The notes beneath the pieces are model-generated. The model did not search any database and was not told the origin of the DNA. It saw nothing but the letters and a program-made list of their open reading frames with translations. From Albifimbria verrucaria (taxonomy: Eukaryota; Ascomycota; Sordariomycetes; Hypocreales; Stachybotryaceae), in contig JAHREC010000013.1 in NCBI GenBank assembly GCA_020081605.1, positions 6,758,001 through 6,822,000 of the forward strand: a stretch of DNA of 64,000 nucleotides. The letters are read 5' to 3'. The translations under genes and the position numbers were made by a program. Positions 25,000 to 37,800 of the stretch are shown piece by piece (the first letter of the stretch is position 1; each line of letters starts with the position of its first letter).

Positions 25000-27440
25000 G
25001 GGGGATGGGCAGCACCGGGGCTGGGGCTGAGGCTGCTGTTACTCCCACCACTACAGTGCAGCGGCGACGGAGGAGAAGCGGACACACTGGTTGGTTTATA
25101 CATGTGCTGACCAGGTCGCTGGCGACTGTGGCGCGGCGACGACGACGCAAGACAACGACGTGACCTAGCTGCAGATCTTGCGCTTCGGCTCGCACCTTTA
25201 TCAATCCCGGATCCCGAGCTTACACCTGTGGTTGTAACAGAACCAAGCTGTCGGTTCTGTTTTTGATCTGCGGGCCATTCGGCCCAGCTCGACAGGGAAG
25301 GCCGGTGGTGGTGGTGGTAGTGGTGCGGTTGTGGACGTGAAGGCGAATGAGTAAACGCTGCCGTGGCAGCACCAGCCAATGGGTGACTTGACAGGGTTGA
25401 ATATTCGGAAGCAGCTGAAGGGGAAGAGGAAGAGGAGGCAGAAGAAGGAAGGGAAGAAGAAGAAAACGTAGAGGTCGAAAGAAAAGGGTGGCGTCCTAGC
25501 CGGTGATTATGTTGTTGTTGGTGGTTATAATAGAAAGAGTACTTGCCATGGTCTAGCTTCTGGCATGCAATCTAAAGACTGGCAATAATAAGCCAAGCCA
25601 AGGTAAGGCAATCCTCTTCCGGCCCGTCTTTTGCTTACCCTCAAATGGCTAACCCAGACAGAGCTTGCACTGCACTTACGAGTCTTGTGAGAGTCCTTTG
25701 CCCCCTTCAGAAGTAACCCCGAAGAGCACAGATAATTTCAGCAACCAACGCCGATCTTTTTCTTCCGAAACCTGGACCGGGTGATGCAGGCACGATCAAA
25801 AACTTGACCAAGGCCCTGGTGGTATTACCAAGGAACTCTATCCTTTCAGCAGCCCTGGTTTCTCTCGCGCGCGGGTGGCGGTGGTCGCCGTAGCGTCGGG
25901 CGGCGTAGGCGGCGCTGCCGGGGACCAAGACACGGCACACGGGGTGCGGCCTACGTGTGCGTGCGTAGCTTTAGGCAAAGCTGGAGGAAGGGATGCAACC
26001 CAACCCTCGTGAGGGAACTTCAGGAGCCTGTTGACTCGCTGGAGATCCCTGCAGGGCGAAGCCGAACACCTACGTCCCTTGTCCCCGGAAGTGGATCAAC
26101 GGCAGCTGAGCCTTGCGGAGAGTGTGAAGCTAACGAGGAGGGAGGTGTCTGCTAGGCTCGATGCAGCCTGGGTCCCAGATGGTTGCTAGATCGATGCGTG
26201 TTAGTGAAGGGTCCGTCTGGACATGTGAAATTAAGCCTGGGATTAGACTCGTACCCAGGTCAAATGACAGCTCACTGTCTGCGGTTCGGAATGTGGTTTT
26301 GCGGACTGCAGATCCGATCTCTGGAAGAAGATGCACCTCGGAGGAATCTCCGTCCGTAATATCGTCTTACACGAATCAAAAGCTGAGACAAGTTGAACTA
26401 TGGCGTTCTGAGTCAAACCTGGAGCAGAACCCGGTACCGATGCCAGATGTCCCCAGACGCTGCCGCTGGTCATTCCACAGTGGATATATATCCTCGACCC
26501 TTTTACTATAGTACGATGCCCATCGCATCGTCATCGCCGGGGTTGGCATGTGTTGCTGGGTCCGCAATCTGCCCGGACCTCGCGACCATGCCCATCCCGT
26601 TCCCCAAATCTGCTCACTACGCTTCAGTCAAACCTGTCAAACCCACGTACCAGGACGCCGGGCGCACCGACACCACCAGCTAGAGCGACCCTTAAGCAAG
26701 GTGGACCTGGCATGAGATGAACAGGCGCCTATGACACCTGCAACTAAGGCAGTAGGGCACGGCAACGTCTCCGACCACGCTACCAAGTTCACTTCACACG
26801 GCAGAAACAAACCAGCTTCTTCCCACGGGAGGAAACCTCGGGGTATCCTCGGTCGGCAAGGGCGTTTCCATGCAGTAGCTCCAATGCAAAGGATCCCCCA
26901 TGCACGCCTAAGCCTTGTTGTCGGTCGGTCTAGCGGACGTGGCGTCGACTGGGCAGCAGGCAGCGCGGTGGTAGTAAAACTCTCGGAGCGACAATGTGTC
27001 CCATTCGCTCTCTAGCTCACGGATGAACAACTCGATTCGTGCTGGATCCTGGCTGAGCTGGGAAACCTTCAGGTGGCCTTGTCCTGCTAACAATCTCCTG
27101 ACCATGGCCTGACGAGACAATGCGTGCCCAGTACACACGGAGCACGCACTTTGCCAAGGACGGAGCCGCTATGGATAACATAAGTTTCTTGTAATGCTTA
27201 CGGAACTGACAAGACTCGGATCTCGCCAGCATCCGAGACCTGTTCCCTACTGACACACATGGCAATGGCATCGCTAAAGAGCTTAACATCCGCGCCCCTC
27301 CCCGGATCAGCAAACCGACCGCACCCTTGCAATTTCGGTTGTGTGCGCCGTCCGTCTCCTCTAAAGATCAGCCCTACCTTTGGACTGGGGTCGCCGAAGA
27401 ATCTGCCACTAATTTGACTTTTTTCTTTTTGCTCGCCCAT

Positions 27441-27492
27441 CGCGCATCACGGATCACGCATCGTGTATCATGTATCACACATCACGCATCAC
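27441..27492. repeat. Imperfect CATCACG-type tandem repeat
   Basis: About six degenerate copies of an 8-9 base unit (catcacgg, catcacgc, tatcatg and similar) lie head to tail. Confidence 0.65.
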
Positions 27493-27676
27493 GAGACGCC
27501 GCATGTCCTGCGCTTCACAACTTTGTCTGCGTCCCCGACATGCGCCCAGAGATGGGATCTGAGCGTGCATGCAGTGGTGTGCGACACGCTGCAGCGGCAA
27601 ACTTCCGCGAGGGCGATTCCGGGAGCAGTTTCGGGGTGCCGGCTTCTAGAATGCGTGTCGAAGTCTTGGCGTTTCC

Positions 27677-27707
27677 GGCTGGCTGTTGGCTGGCTGTTGG
27701 CTGGGCT
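27677..27707. repeat. GGCTGGCTGTT direct repeat
   Basis: Two full copies and one partial copy of an 11-base unit are adjacent. Confidence 0.65.
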
Positions 27708-28289
27708 GTACATAGTATGTCTGCCCGTAGATCACACATGTTGCATGACGCCCCATACATTTAGACTTCACAGGTAAGACGGCACATGACAAATATTGCC
27801 GACGAATATCATGGTTTTGCACATGTGTCGTGGCGTGAGACCGTTACACTCAATGTGGCTGTACCTCGTGGCAGCTGGACTTTGACATGGGGGTTGTGTG
27901 GTTTAATGAGCATCCACGAAAACTATCGGTACCCATGGACAGACTAGTAGGCGTAGATACCAATAGATTTGATAGTCTATTAAGTAGGTACTTAACGGAA
28001 GAGTAAATTTAGCACCAATCTTGAACATCATAAACTTAGGATTAACCCAGTTTCTTTCTATGGACCAGTTGCTGGTGGTATTGATAGTTGTTGGTGGGTG
28101 GTATTGGTGCTTTGACAAGGCCCAAGTCGAATATTACTATCTAATGGTCCTTGGTTATCAGAGACTCCTGGATTAAGACAGCAAAGTGAGACCTAGTGTC
28201 AGTTAATAACTTGATCAAGGAGGGATCGTAGCCCGAGAGATAACATGCACTCCTCACAAGGCTCGGTCCCGCTGATCATAATATTATGC

Positions 28290-29680
28290 CTACACCAATC
28301 TAGTCTCAAACTCCGCGCCTGCATTAACCATCCTATCTACGAAGTCCTGGCCTAGTATCGCGGGTGTCAAGATGCCTCCTTCATGACCCCCGAGCAAGGT
28401 TCTCTTGTAGAGCAGACTCGCCGCTCCTGCGCCAGAAACACTGCCGTGGTGCGATACGTACCTCCCGGATACTTGAATCTCGAGAGTGCCTTTGTCTTAC
28501 CATCCTCGCCCACTGCCAGGGCTTGAAGACCCACGGTCTGTTTGTGTTGCGACTCCACATCTGGGCCGCTGCCAGGGCCGGGAACATGGGTCGCACCACA
28601 TAACGGTGGAAGAAGGGGTTAGAGAGCAAGATGCCGATGATCGTACTCGAGAGTAATTTAATTGCTGCGCCGAATATCGATGTCGCAGTATCATACTCGC
28701 TGTAGCGAAAGTTGGGACCATAGCCATCTGCTCCACCAAGCAAACCCCAGGAGCGGTGCACAAATATGCGATCCTGTAGAGCACCGGGAGAGCTGGCAAC
28801 AAGTAGACCAAGAGTCGGATCGCGACGAGTGCCAAGCGCATTCACGGGGTCTAAGACATCCGACGCGCCCTTGATGGGTGACAGGGACCAGGGTTCATGG
28901 GACTCTGATATTTCCTTGGGATCAAGAAGATGTTGGCTGCCAATGGAATCTATAGTGCCGCCACTGGGGCTTATGACGAGCGCCTCGGTGTAGGTGATGA
29001 TGACTTCCTTGGTCTTGACGGAGGCTTTCTTGGCCACCTCGCTGACGGTGAGCCATGTAAGAAGATCGTGAGGCGCGGAGAAGATGCCAGCTGCAACAAT
29101 GATCTTGCCAGAATATCAGAAATTGCAATTGGGATGGTACGTCGAGGAACTTACAGCGGCACCATTCGCCTTTGCAGTCTCATGATGGGCCTTTACCCAT
29201 TGACCAACACGTGGGAAATCGCCCGTACTAGAAAAGAATCAGATCCTGCACCTCAATTCGCTTTTTAAGACGTACCAATCGATGTAGTCGACCCTGTTCT
29301 CTGCGCAGGCCTGCACCACAATGGCGCCGACTTCATGATACAGCACTGTGCTTATGCAGACCTTGGCTCTCTTGACCAGGGCGGCTACTTCGTCCAGCTG
29401 ATTGATGGCGACAGTCTCGATTTCTAGGAGACACTTTAGTAAACTCCCTCGGCGTCGCTATCTTGGGACGGTGCTGCATACTTGGCTCAAGTCGATCTGG
29501 GAACGAATTCTTCAATTTCGCAGCGAGCTTCTCAAGCTTGGCTTGCGACCTGCCGGCAATGGCCCATTTCAGGTTCGTGGGCAGCTGCTCTGCAATCGCT
29601 AGGGCGGTCAATTCGCCGGTGTACCCAGTTGCACCAACGAGAACGATGTCGTATTCTCGGTCTTCTTGTTTAGGGCTCAT
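28290..29680 (-). CDS. Saccharopine-dehydrogenase-like oxidoreductase
   Basis: This Rossmann-fold protein resembles human SCCPDH and mycobacterial trans-acting enoyl reductase; its substrate in fungi is unknown. It starts MSPKQEDREYDIVLVGATGY with the NAD(P)-binding GATGYTG motif near residue 13. WAIAGRSQAKLEKL follows. Three introns are visible. The exon joins give VAALVKRAKVCISTV, VDYIDCTGDFPRVGQWV and IIVAAGIFSAPHDLL. The C-terminal half has a hydrophobic patch (LLSSTIIGILLSNPFF) and ends GGILTPAILGQDFVDRMVNA before a TAG at 28290. Single-base losses in GGG at 28574-28576 and CC at 28435-28436 break the frame. Neighbours give no functional clue. Confidence 0.82.
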
Positions 29681-30709
29681 GGCTGCAAAGCACAATACGG
29701 ACGTTGTCTTGCTTGCTGGTAACTGCAAGTCGTTAAAGCTGGTTCAGCGCCTTGAACAGAATCAGGCTGCGAATGCAAAGTCCAAGAGGCTCCGTGCAAG
29801 CGCCTAAAGTATCAGCTCGGCTACCGCTTGATTTATAATGTTAGACATGCATGCGGAGGATGCGGACTTCAGGCACGGCAATGCAGTAGGGCACATCTGT
29901 TACGCCACTTTGGCCAAGAATGAGGATATTCAAGCCATGAGAAATAACGTCATGGGTGCTTTAAAAAGAAAGACAAGGAGCTTCTTTGGATACCCATGGT
30001 ATACGGATGTTGATCACTTTCTTCATTGTTTGTGGCTTGGAAAAGCGCTGGCAACCTCTCCAATCAAGACAATCACTTAGGCGCTCGGAGTTACTCCCTA
30101 CTACCTACTAATATACCTACCTTGTACGTGCCTTGGGCTAAACAGATACTTGGTCACATATAACGTTACCGTACAGTACAAAGTACATTCTACAGATATA
30201 ATCCCTGTTTAATTAATGAAACAAACATATGCCAGCCGGGGTTCAACTCATTTCCTTCCATGCTTCATACATTTTACCCATATGAATCATTTGCATATTA
30301 CAATTGTCTGGTTAAATCATGGACAACCAATAGAAAGGTTCTTAGTCTTTAATTTTGCTAGGTCTTTTCAAGCTTGCTTTCTTGAAAAGCCACGAGATTT
30401 ATTGTTCAACAGGCACCATGTCAGCATGCAAATGTCTGACAATTCCACAAGGGCTAGGCTATGATAGGACCCGTCGGCCATGGAACAAGAACTTTGCCGG
30501 TTGGATCCTCAATCCTTTTCTCTCAAATAGCCTTGTTCTATTTGCTCCATGTTATCAACTAAATGGGGCGGAGTCCGACGGCGCTAGAGGATACGTGTGA
30601 GCTTCCTGTTGTGGTAGTAGGAGAATTTCTGACACAAACATCAACCCCCGTGGTGAGAATTGTCTGAGGCTCCAATTCCCCAGTTTCTGTCTTGGACACA
30701 AAAATAGCC
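29681..30709. other. Divergent intergenic region
   Basis: This 1 kb separates the oxidoreductase (-) from the acetyltransferase (+). It is AT-rich with TACCTACTA-like repeats near 30098-30125. No gene was seen. Confidence 0.4.
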
Positions 30710-31481
30710 ATGGCCACGTATAAGCTACAGCCTCACTGCACGGTTGAAGACGCTGCCGGTGTGGCCAAGACCAACGTCTCGGCCTTTTGGACGCAGACAT
30801 GGTGGCGCATCCTATTTGTAGCGACCGAGGAGACAGTCGTGGCCAAGGTGACGGCTCGGGCGCCGCATAACCTCTTGGCACAGCGCAATGTCCGGAGACA
30901 TCAGGCTGTGGTGGATGTTGCGACGGGCGACATCGTGGGGTATGCGCGCTGGATCCTGCCGCAGTCGCATGCCGCCGAGTGGACAGAAGCCCAGACACCC
31001 AACGTGAGCGACGAGGAAAGGAAGCGGTTCAAGGACGCTTTCGACGACTGCCAGCTCCCATTTGGCGAGCATCAAGATGAGATGGATGCGTTGGACGATC
31101 CTATCCATGAGAACAAGGACGAAGTGGCCCCCAAAGGACCCTACATGCGTGCGTTTCCCCATTGTGTCCCAAACTCGTAAAAGATTGGCTTGAAAATGAG
31201 ATTCTAACAATCGAGGTTTCATGAGAACAGAACTCGATTACATCGCCACTCATCGCGACCACCAAAGGAAAGGCATCTCAAGCATGCTCCTCAAGTCTGG
31301 TATCGAGCAGGCGGACAAGCTTGGTCTCGACCTTCTGGTGATTGCCATGGGAGAAGCGGCTACTAACCTGTACAAGAAGCATGGATTTGAATTGAAATGG
31401 GACTTGACGCAGAGCTTGAAGCCATGGGGGCACGACGACGTTTACTATACTGCTATCCTGACCAAGCCTCCATCACAGTGA
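30710..31481 (+). CDS. GNAT-family N-acetyltransferase
   Basis: This is a predicted acetyl-CoA-dependent acetyltransferase of 234 residues; the substrate is unknown. Exon 1 is 30710-31148, the intron 31149-31215, exon 2 31216-31481, and the joined frame is intact. It starts MATYKLQPHCTVEDAAGVAK, typical of this fungal GNAT group. GYARWILP forms the central strand. The acetyl-CoA loop is HRDHQRKGISSMLL (Q/RxxGxG/S type), followed by EAATNLYKKHGFE. The first ATG upstream (30692) would add six residues without family support, so 30710 was preferred. A long poly-A run lies 55 bases after the stop. Confidence 0.85.
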
Positions 31482-31535
31482 GACGGATGGTGACGATTCA
31501 TGTCTAAAACAAACCCAAGATTTGATTATCAGTAC

Positions 31536-31570
<35 letters not shown>

Positions 31571-31904
31571 ATAATGAGAGAGGTGAAGTAGCTGACTGAA
31601 TTGTTGAACCGTTGAATTAGAAGTCTGTAACCAGTGCACGTCCAATGCTCGACGTACAATGAAGCTATACAGAACCAGCCGTACAGTGTCGGCTTGACTT
31701 TACACTGTCCTCCATGATGGAGCTTCCCCCACCATCTTTCTGTTCATCCCACTTTGCTTCTCTTCTGCCCCTCCATCTGCAAACAGCCATCCAGCCCTCG
31801 ACATCACAGTCTCGCTACACCCTTCACAAGCGCCTACCCATGCCACCCTTTGACGAGAACGGTTCCCAAGCAAGAAGCCGCGACTTGAACAAACCACCGA
31901 CAAA
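31482..31904. other. Intergenic between two plus-strand genes
   Basis: It contains the 32-base A run listed next and a pyrimidine-rich leader before Cgi121. No gene was seen. Confidence 0.45.
31537..31568. repeat. A32 homopolymer
   Basis: Thirty-two consecutive A residues are present. It is much the longest homopolymer in the window. Confidence 0.97.
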
Positions 31905-32693
31905 ATGGCCCTAGAATCACTCGCCCTCGAACACCTCCCGACCTCCCATCAGGTCCATCTTGCCATGTTCAAAGATGTCAAGAACGCTGCCTTCCTGCAC
32001 CAACAGCTGCTCGCGCGCAATGCCGAGTTCGAGTATGCCTTTATCGATGCTTCAGTGGTGAGCTGCCATTTTTCTATAGAGGCGGTGCTTCTGATAGCTC
32101 GTGCTGCGGTGGTCTACAGCGCACTCGTGTGACAGTAGTAGCAACGGCAAGAGGAAGAGAGGAGCATTGACTGACTAAAGACACCATGCAGGTCTTCTCG
32201 CGCCTTCAGATAACGTCGGCGGTATTTAAATCCACCTACCTCCTCGTAAACGATGCTCTCAAGACGCCCAATGTCCACTCCGAGATTGTGACATGCTTGA
32301 GTCCCTCCAACAACGTATGTAGAGGCCGCCCAGATATCTCCGTTTACCAACTTCGATGTTAATGAAAGTCTCCCAGATTGCCGACGCTTATCGTCGCTTC
32401 GGAATCTCTCCGAACACCAAGGACCTGATCGTCGTTAAAGTGACGTTTCCGACAGAGAGCCAACCGCAGGCTACCTCGGGGATCAAGTTTGGAAGCACCT
32501 TGAGGAATCCGTGGAGGGGACTGCTGTACCTGTCACTGATGAAAACCTTGCCTCAGCTGCCGACCTGCCCAAGATACGCAAGTACTATAAGCTCAACGGG
32601 TTGAGCTGGCTCGATGGTATCAAGGATGACGCAGTCAGGCAGAAAGAGATGGAAACACTCGTTGTCGGTGCTATGGCTCTTCGTGGGCTGTGA
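31905..32693 (+). CDS. CGI121: EKC/KEOPS complex subunit Cgi121
   Basis: Cgi121 binds Bud32 and tRNA in the KEOPS complex, which makes t6A37 in ANN-decoding tRNAs and affects telomeres. Exons are 31905-32057, 32192-32314 and 32377-32693 (about 197 residues; usual length). Blocks are LFKDVKNAAF-like (AMFKDVKNAAFLHQQLL), EFEYAFIDAS, FKSTYLLVNDALKTPNVHSE and RRFGISPNTKDLIVVKV. The final segment is KYYKLNGLSWLDGIKDD. A G is missing from GGGG at 32478-32481, which shifts the frame before the last conserved block. It is followed by the convergent proline dehydrogenase gene. Confidence 0.92.
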
Positions 32694-32866
32694 ACAGTCG
32701 CGGCACAAACCTTCACGGGTGAGTAGCAGGGAATCGACCTTTTTCTGGTACATCGTTCATCATCAATTATTTGTCTACCCTCTATTGTCTAATGTGACAA
32801 GAAAACACTAACGCCTTGCTCCAAAGTCGCTTCCTGTGGTCAAAAGCAAATGCTGTCTAGGATCCG

Positions 32867-34330
32867 TTACGCCATCCCAACTGCCGTCTTGCATCGCCGA
32901 ACTAGCTCGGCCCACATGGCATCGCGACCGCTTCGGGTCCGCTGCACAGCGTCCTTGTTCTCCTCTGCCCGGCGCAGCAGATACTTCATACACTCTCCCG
33001 TAGTACCCCATGCCAGGTACTTGTAGACCGGCAACAAAGATCCGTTGCCAGCCGTGCCGTTGCGCGACTGGCTCGCCTCAACCAGCTCGCAGCTGACCTC
33101 ATCCGCCATACCCTGCAGCTGCGCGCAGGCAATGTCCGACTTGCTCTCACCCGCTTCGCAAATAGCTCGAGCCCGGCGCACCGAATCGGCGTTGTGGGTG
33201 GCCAAGAGCAGGTGTGCGGCGGGGTATTCACCGGTGCCCTTCACATTGGCGCTCCACTGTCGGGTCAAGACGCTGGCGGCCATGGTGTCGTAGCACTCGT
33301 CTGTGTCGGCCTTGGTGTCGTGAAGGCGATGGCGGGGTCGGTGTGCAAGTAAGCGCCGCGGACCAGCTTCACACCCAGGGTAAATCCTTCCTTCTGGGCC
33401 AAGGCCAGGTGGTTGGACAGAATCTCGGGGCGCACTTCTTGTACGCCTGGTAGGTGGCATAGACGGTGGCCATCTTGGGATCCGTGTTGTACTTGCGGGC
33501 ACAAGCCATGCTCCAGTCGTCGATACCATCCTGCAAACTGTCCTGCTCAGCATCGATGCCGAGACGCACGCCGCGTTCTTGGGCCAACTGGCAGATGGCG
33601 TCAATAGACTTGGCCAGCACGGGCGAAGGAGGCAGGCGTTCAGCCAGGCGGTAGAGGGCTACACTTCCAGCACCGGTGAATCTAAGATGAAATATTAGCT
33701 AAGGTCCAAAATTAGTGAGGAAATGAACAACATACTTGACTCCAACGAAATCTCCCGGCTGGGCTAACCGCACAGTCTTAAGTACACCCTCAGTCCAAGG
33801 CATAATCTCAGACTCGATGCGCTCCGGAGTCTCGTCGACGGCATTTCCTGCGGCCAAAGACTTGACTTGCTGCTCGGTCAACACGACCTCCCTAGCATAG
33901 GTGAGGATAACGCCGTGGAAGCCGATGCTCTTGAGACGGGAGATGGTGGCCCGGACTTCAGTTGAGTTTTCGCCGGCGCAGAACTGTGCGTAGAAGGACT
34001 TCTTGAGCAGGTAGCGCAGGATAGGGTTTCTGTCGGGGTTGAAGATGGGGTTGGTGGAGTGAGCGAGAAGGCCCATGATGCGCAGCGAGGGCGGCAGAAG
34101 CACAGGCGACGAGGAGACAACGGTGGTGGCCAAGGAGCGGAGAATCATGCTCAGAGGCAGAACGGAGAGGGGCGCGCGAGTAACGGGCTCCATAACGGGC
34201 GGAGGCGGATCGGGGATGGGGAGGCCAGTGAGGGTGGTGGTTCTCTTCTCGGAGGAGTGGAGATGCCGCCGTTGTTGATGGGAGGATGTGATGGTGAAAG
34301 GGAGGAGGTGGAAGAGGATTGAGATGCCAT
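32867..34330 (-). CDS. PUT1: Proline dehydrogenase, mitochondrial
   Basis: This FAD enzyme oxidises proline to pyrroline-5-carboxylate on the inner mitochondrial membrane. Exon 1 runs to 33736, the intron is 33735-33682, and exon 2 runs to 32867 (about 470 residues). The start is uncertain. ATG 34330 (MASQSSSTSSL) is used, but an Arg-rich stretch just upstream (VTVRPAARQLL) could belong to a mitochondrial presequence reached from an upstream exon. Family blocks are SIGFHGVILTYAREV, FTGAGSVALYRLAERLPPSP, RLGIDAEQDSLQDGIDDW, GFTLGVKLVRGAYL and LLLATHNADSVRRA. YLAWGTTGECMKYLLRRAEEN closes the domain (two overlapping blocks). Single-base losses near 34259, 33427-33430 and 33334-33337 break the frame. 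Confidence 0.9.
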
Positions 34331-34649
34331 TGCTGCGAGGAGCTGGCGGGCAGCCGGCCGGACCGTCACCTGTGAATCATGGTATCGAACAAGAGAGAGG
34401 GCAGCCGGTGACCGCGGCCTCGGATGGTGGCAGGAAGCATTTGCCTAGACAAGTTGTGTGATGCAGGACGATGTATCTAGGTGTGGGTGGGATGCGAGGC
34501 CACGCGTGTCTGTAGGTGAATGCTTGTCTCGGTGAGCGATGATATCAAAGACACGGAGGTGGTTGACGATGGATGGGACGGGAGGACGAAGGGGAGGGAT
34601 GCTTTATTATATCAAGAGACTTACACGATGAGGAGCTAAATCGGATACT

Positions 34650-34692
34650 GGCGCCAGCACTGGCACCAGCACCAGTACCAGCACCAGGCGCC
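34650..34692. repeat. ACCAGC repeats bounded by GGCGCC
   Basis: Several 6-base (ACCAGC/T) units lie between two GGCGCC hexamers (34650-34655 and 34687-34692), forming an imperfect inverted repeat. Confidence 0.65.
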
Positions 34693-34755
34693 TAGGGTGT
34701 AAGTGCAGTAAAGGGGACTATTTTCGTGACGGCATCGGACCCCTCGTGACGTTGG

Positions 34756-34847
34756 ACGCATACCTTAGCCCTAGCCTGCCATACCTTACTCTTACTGACC
34801 TTACCTTACCTTGTCTTGCGTTGACTGACCTTGCCTTACCCTGACGG
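34756..34847. repeat. TTACC-type minisatellite
   Basis: Degenerate CCTTACC, CTTACTGA and CCTTGC units recur for about 90 bases. Confidence 0.6.
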
Positions 34848-37800
34848 AAACTGAGGTGACGCTTATCTATCTAGTGGCAAGGGGGCGTGTACGGAGGTTT
34901 ATCTGGCAGGACTAACAAGGTAAACCAAGAGCCGCTCACTGTTTCTTATCTCCCATGGCTGTGATAGCTCTGCTGTTTTTGGGAGAGGAGGACTATCAAA
35001 CAGATAGAGCACGCACTGCAGTTCTTCTCGTACAAGTCAAGCCGGTTTTCCTCATCACACAGTGGCTTTGTGTCTCCGAGGTCCGTATCACGGAGAGGAG
35101 GGAGTAGTGACCTTGTCCACCCACACCCCCGAGTTGTTCCAGTCACCGCTTCACCAGAAAATCACAGCACAGACAGGGCCCTCATTTTACTTCCCGTCGG
35201 TAAGCCGTGGGAAACGAGTGCAAGTGGAGGAAGATGGGGGAGAGGGGGTTGGTTTTCCTGAAATCCCCATTCCAATCTAGATCTAGGCCCGCCGAAGGGG
35301 CGGATGGGGAAGGGCGAAGGACAGACAGGAAACGAAAGGAGTGGGGGCGAAAGAGCGAGAAAGCAAAGCAAAGCAAATTGCATGACTTGCTTTCGCTGTC
35401 CCGATGCAGGCCGTTGCGGTGCAAGGCTTGTCTTGTTAGTGCCACTTTGGGCGGTTGGTTGCTGGATGAGGCGGGAACGGGGGAGGGACGGGACCGGGGG
35501 TGCGTGGGTTGGTGGACCGGGGAAGAGAAAGAGAATGAGATTGAGGAAAGAGTCGAAGAATTGGGGATCACGGCGTTAACGGAGAGGTGTTTACTGCGCT
35601 GACTGGGCTGTATGGATGGGGGTGGCGCTGGGTATACGGGAGGACGAGACAGGGCAAGGTGGGAGAGGAGATATCCAGACAGAGACAGAGACAGAGACCA
35701 GACAAGAGGATGATGCTTAGATGCGGCTTTCGTGCAGCATCCACCCCGCCGTGTCTGTTCGGTCCGGTCCAGCCCAGTCCAAGTCGAGCTCAGCCCAGAG
35801 CCCCCGTCCAGCTAAGCCCAGGTCCAGTCCAGTGCAAGCCTACCAGTACCGTGTAAGTCCGAGTGCAAAGGGCTGCTGCTGTACCGTACTGTATGAGAGG
35901 CTCCCAAGTCAGTCAGTCAAGCCAAGCCCGGGTTTCGGTCCCAGGTTCCACCCTTATCTCTCTCACCTCAACCTTCATTCTGGCAAGGGGCCCCATCACG
36001 TGGCTCCCCGCATAGTTTGCCGGCCAATGGCCCGTCGTTCTTTTGCTTCTTTTCTTTTCTTCTGGCTCGAAATGTCTGAATCGGCCGTGTCTCTTTTCTT
36101 TTTTCCAACCGCGAGTAGCCGAGGCTCCACCCACGCCGTGGCCAATCACGCGGCGCCAATTGCTACAAATGGAGACGCCAGACACGGCAATTCAAGGCTG
36201 AGTGAAGAATAACTAAAGACGGACGGACGGGGAGGGGCGTGGAGGGTTATTGGTGATGGCTTCTTTTGTTTCTCCATGGTCTTTGCTTGTGTTTACTCGT
36301 TTTAGGAATTCCTTGGTCTGCTCCGATCTTCGGCGGTCTGGCCTTTTTTTTCTCTTTTTTTCTTTGGTTCCTTTCACTTGGTAACAATTTTCACGCATGG
36401 AGCCGCAGGATATCGTCGGTATAGTCTAATGCTCCCTCATGGCCATGAGTTAGAGACAGATAAGTGGAGGTAAATGACCCTGCTGGCGTCAATGCAGTCC
36501 CCGTTCTGGGGGCCCGGGGTGTGTAGACGGTGAGTTTCGGTCGCATCCTTTTTGTTTGGATTATGGGGGTGACATGATCTTCTGGGGCTGGGCAATTGTT
36601 CCTGAAGCGGCTCTCACGATGGCTTCAATGACGGGGTGATGCTCATCTTTTACTCTCTGTGATAAAACTTTCCCTCGTCATTGAATTCCATATACTTCCA
36701 TTGTCAGGGCTTTCTCGTAAACCAGTGCCTGATTCACCCTTTCACTGCCCCTCGTCCTTCCACCTCCCTGTTCAAGTCAAGCTGCCTCAATCTCCGACTT
36801 TGCCTGCCTGCCTGTCTGCCAGCAAGCCCCATGCCCTCAACCTGCCGCCGTTCAGCATATCCATTACGCACTCGCAACTCATATGACCACAAGCACGGGG
36901 AACACCTGCATTGACAGGTCCAGCTAGGGGAGGGGTGTGACCGTCCGAGCGGACCGGGGTAGGGCGCTCTGCAAGGGGCCACGCGAAAATCCGATGGCCG
37001 GAACGAGCCAGAGCTCCTCTCCACTGTCGATGGCTGCTTTCTTACACGCAATGCCGCAAATGGCACGCCGGGTCGAGCGGGTGCTTGACCGTCGTTAGTC
37101 CTGACCTGTCCAGGCCCTGGCAGGAAATGCGATGCATGTCTCACGTGTGCGCAATGGAGGGGTTGCTTTCAGCATCCCATCGCCCTGTGTATTACTGATG
37201 CGCCCCCTCCTCTCGATCATGACGAATAGCTGCGAGGATCAGGCCCGTCATCGCCAACCGCTGTTTATCATGACGTTTAAACCCAAGACAGCCAAGAACG
37301 TGGCAATGCCGTCCCATTACTATTGCTATTACTATTACTATGTAGACACGCTCGTTGACTCGGGCACACCCTTCCGATGGTTCTAAATCACTTCTATTTC
37401 GCGAGACCCAGTTAGTGAAATGAATGATTGATTCATTCCACCGTTGATATCCGAAGAGGTGATCTACGCTATTTTTCCTGTGGGGAAAGGTAGGCTGGGT
37501 CTGCCGGCGATGTCGGTCGACACCCGCCCGGGGCCTGCGGTAAACTGCATCGGTGCGGTAAACTGGACCGGAAGATGTGCTGCTCGGCTTTGGTCGGGCG
37601 GGCTCTGGTCACGGTGGGACTTGACTTAGGTCGGTGGGTGCGGCTCGATGGAGCAAGGAGGGTGCTTGCGCAAGCACAGCTGTTTCTTGTGTGTTCTGGG
37701 AGATGGCGCAAGCTTAACTGCTTCTTGTATGCTTCGGAGTTGCCGGTCCCTACTGATTCAAGTTAATGTGGGAGGAATCTCGTGCGATGCACAGACAGAT

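Larger units (their letters stand above)
25000..28289. other. 3.3 kb gene-poor region
   Basis: No frame here shows conserved protein or a plausible exon structure. The first 600 bases, upstream of the Zn2Cys6 gene, are purine-rich (about 25400-25480) and GT-rich (25508-25530), and may be its long 5' UTR or promoter. Further right there are short tandem repeats (27441-27492 and about 27677-27707) and an AT-rich zone at 27900-28280. Confidence 0.4.

Noticed and set aside
26908..27138. 76-codon minus-strand frame with a slightly protein-like look
   Set aside because: It is isolated, has no motif and no partner exon that I could join.
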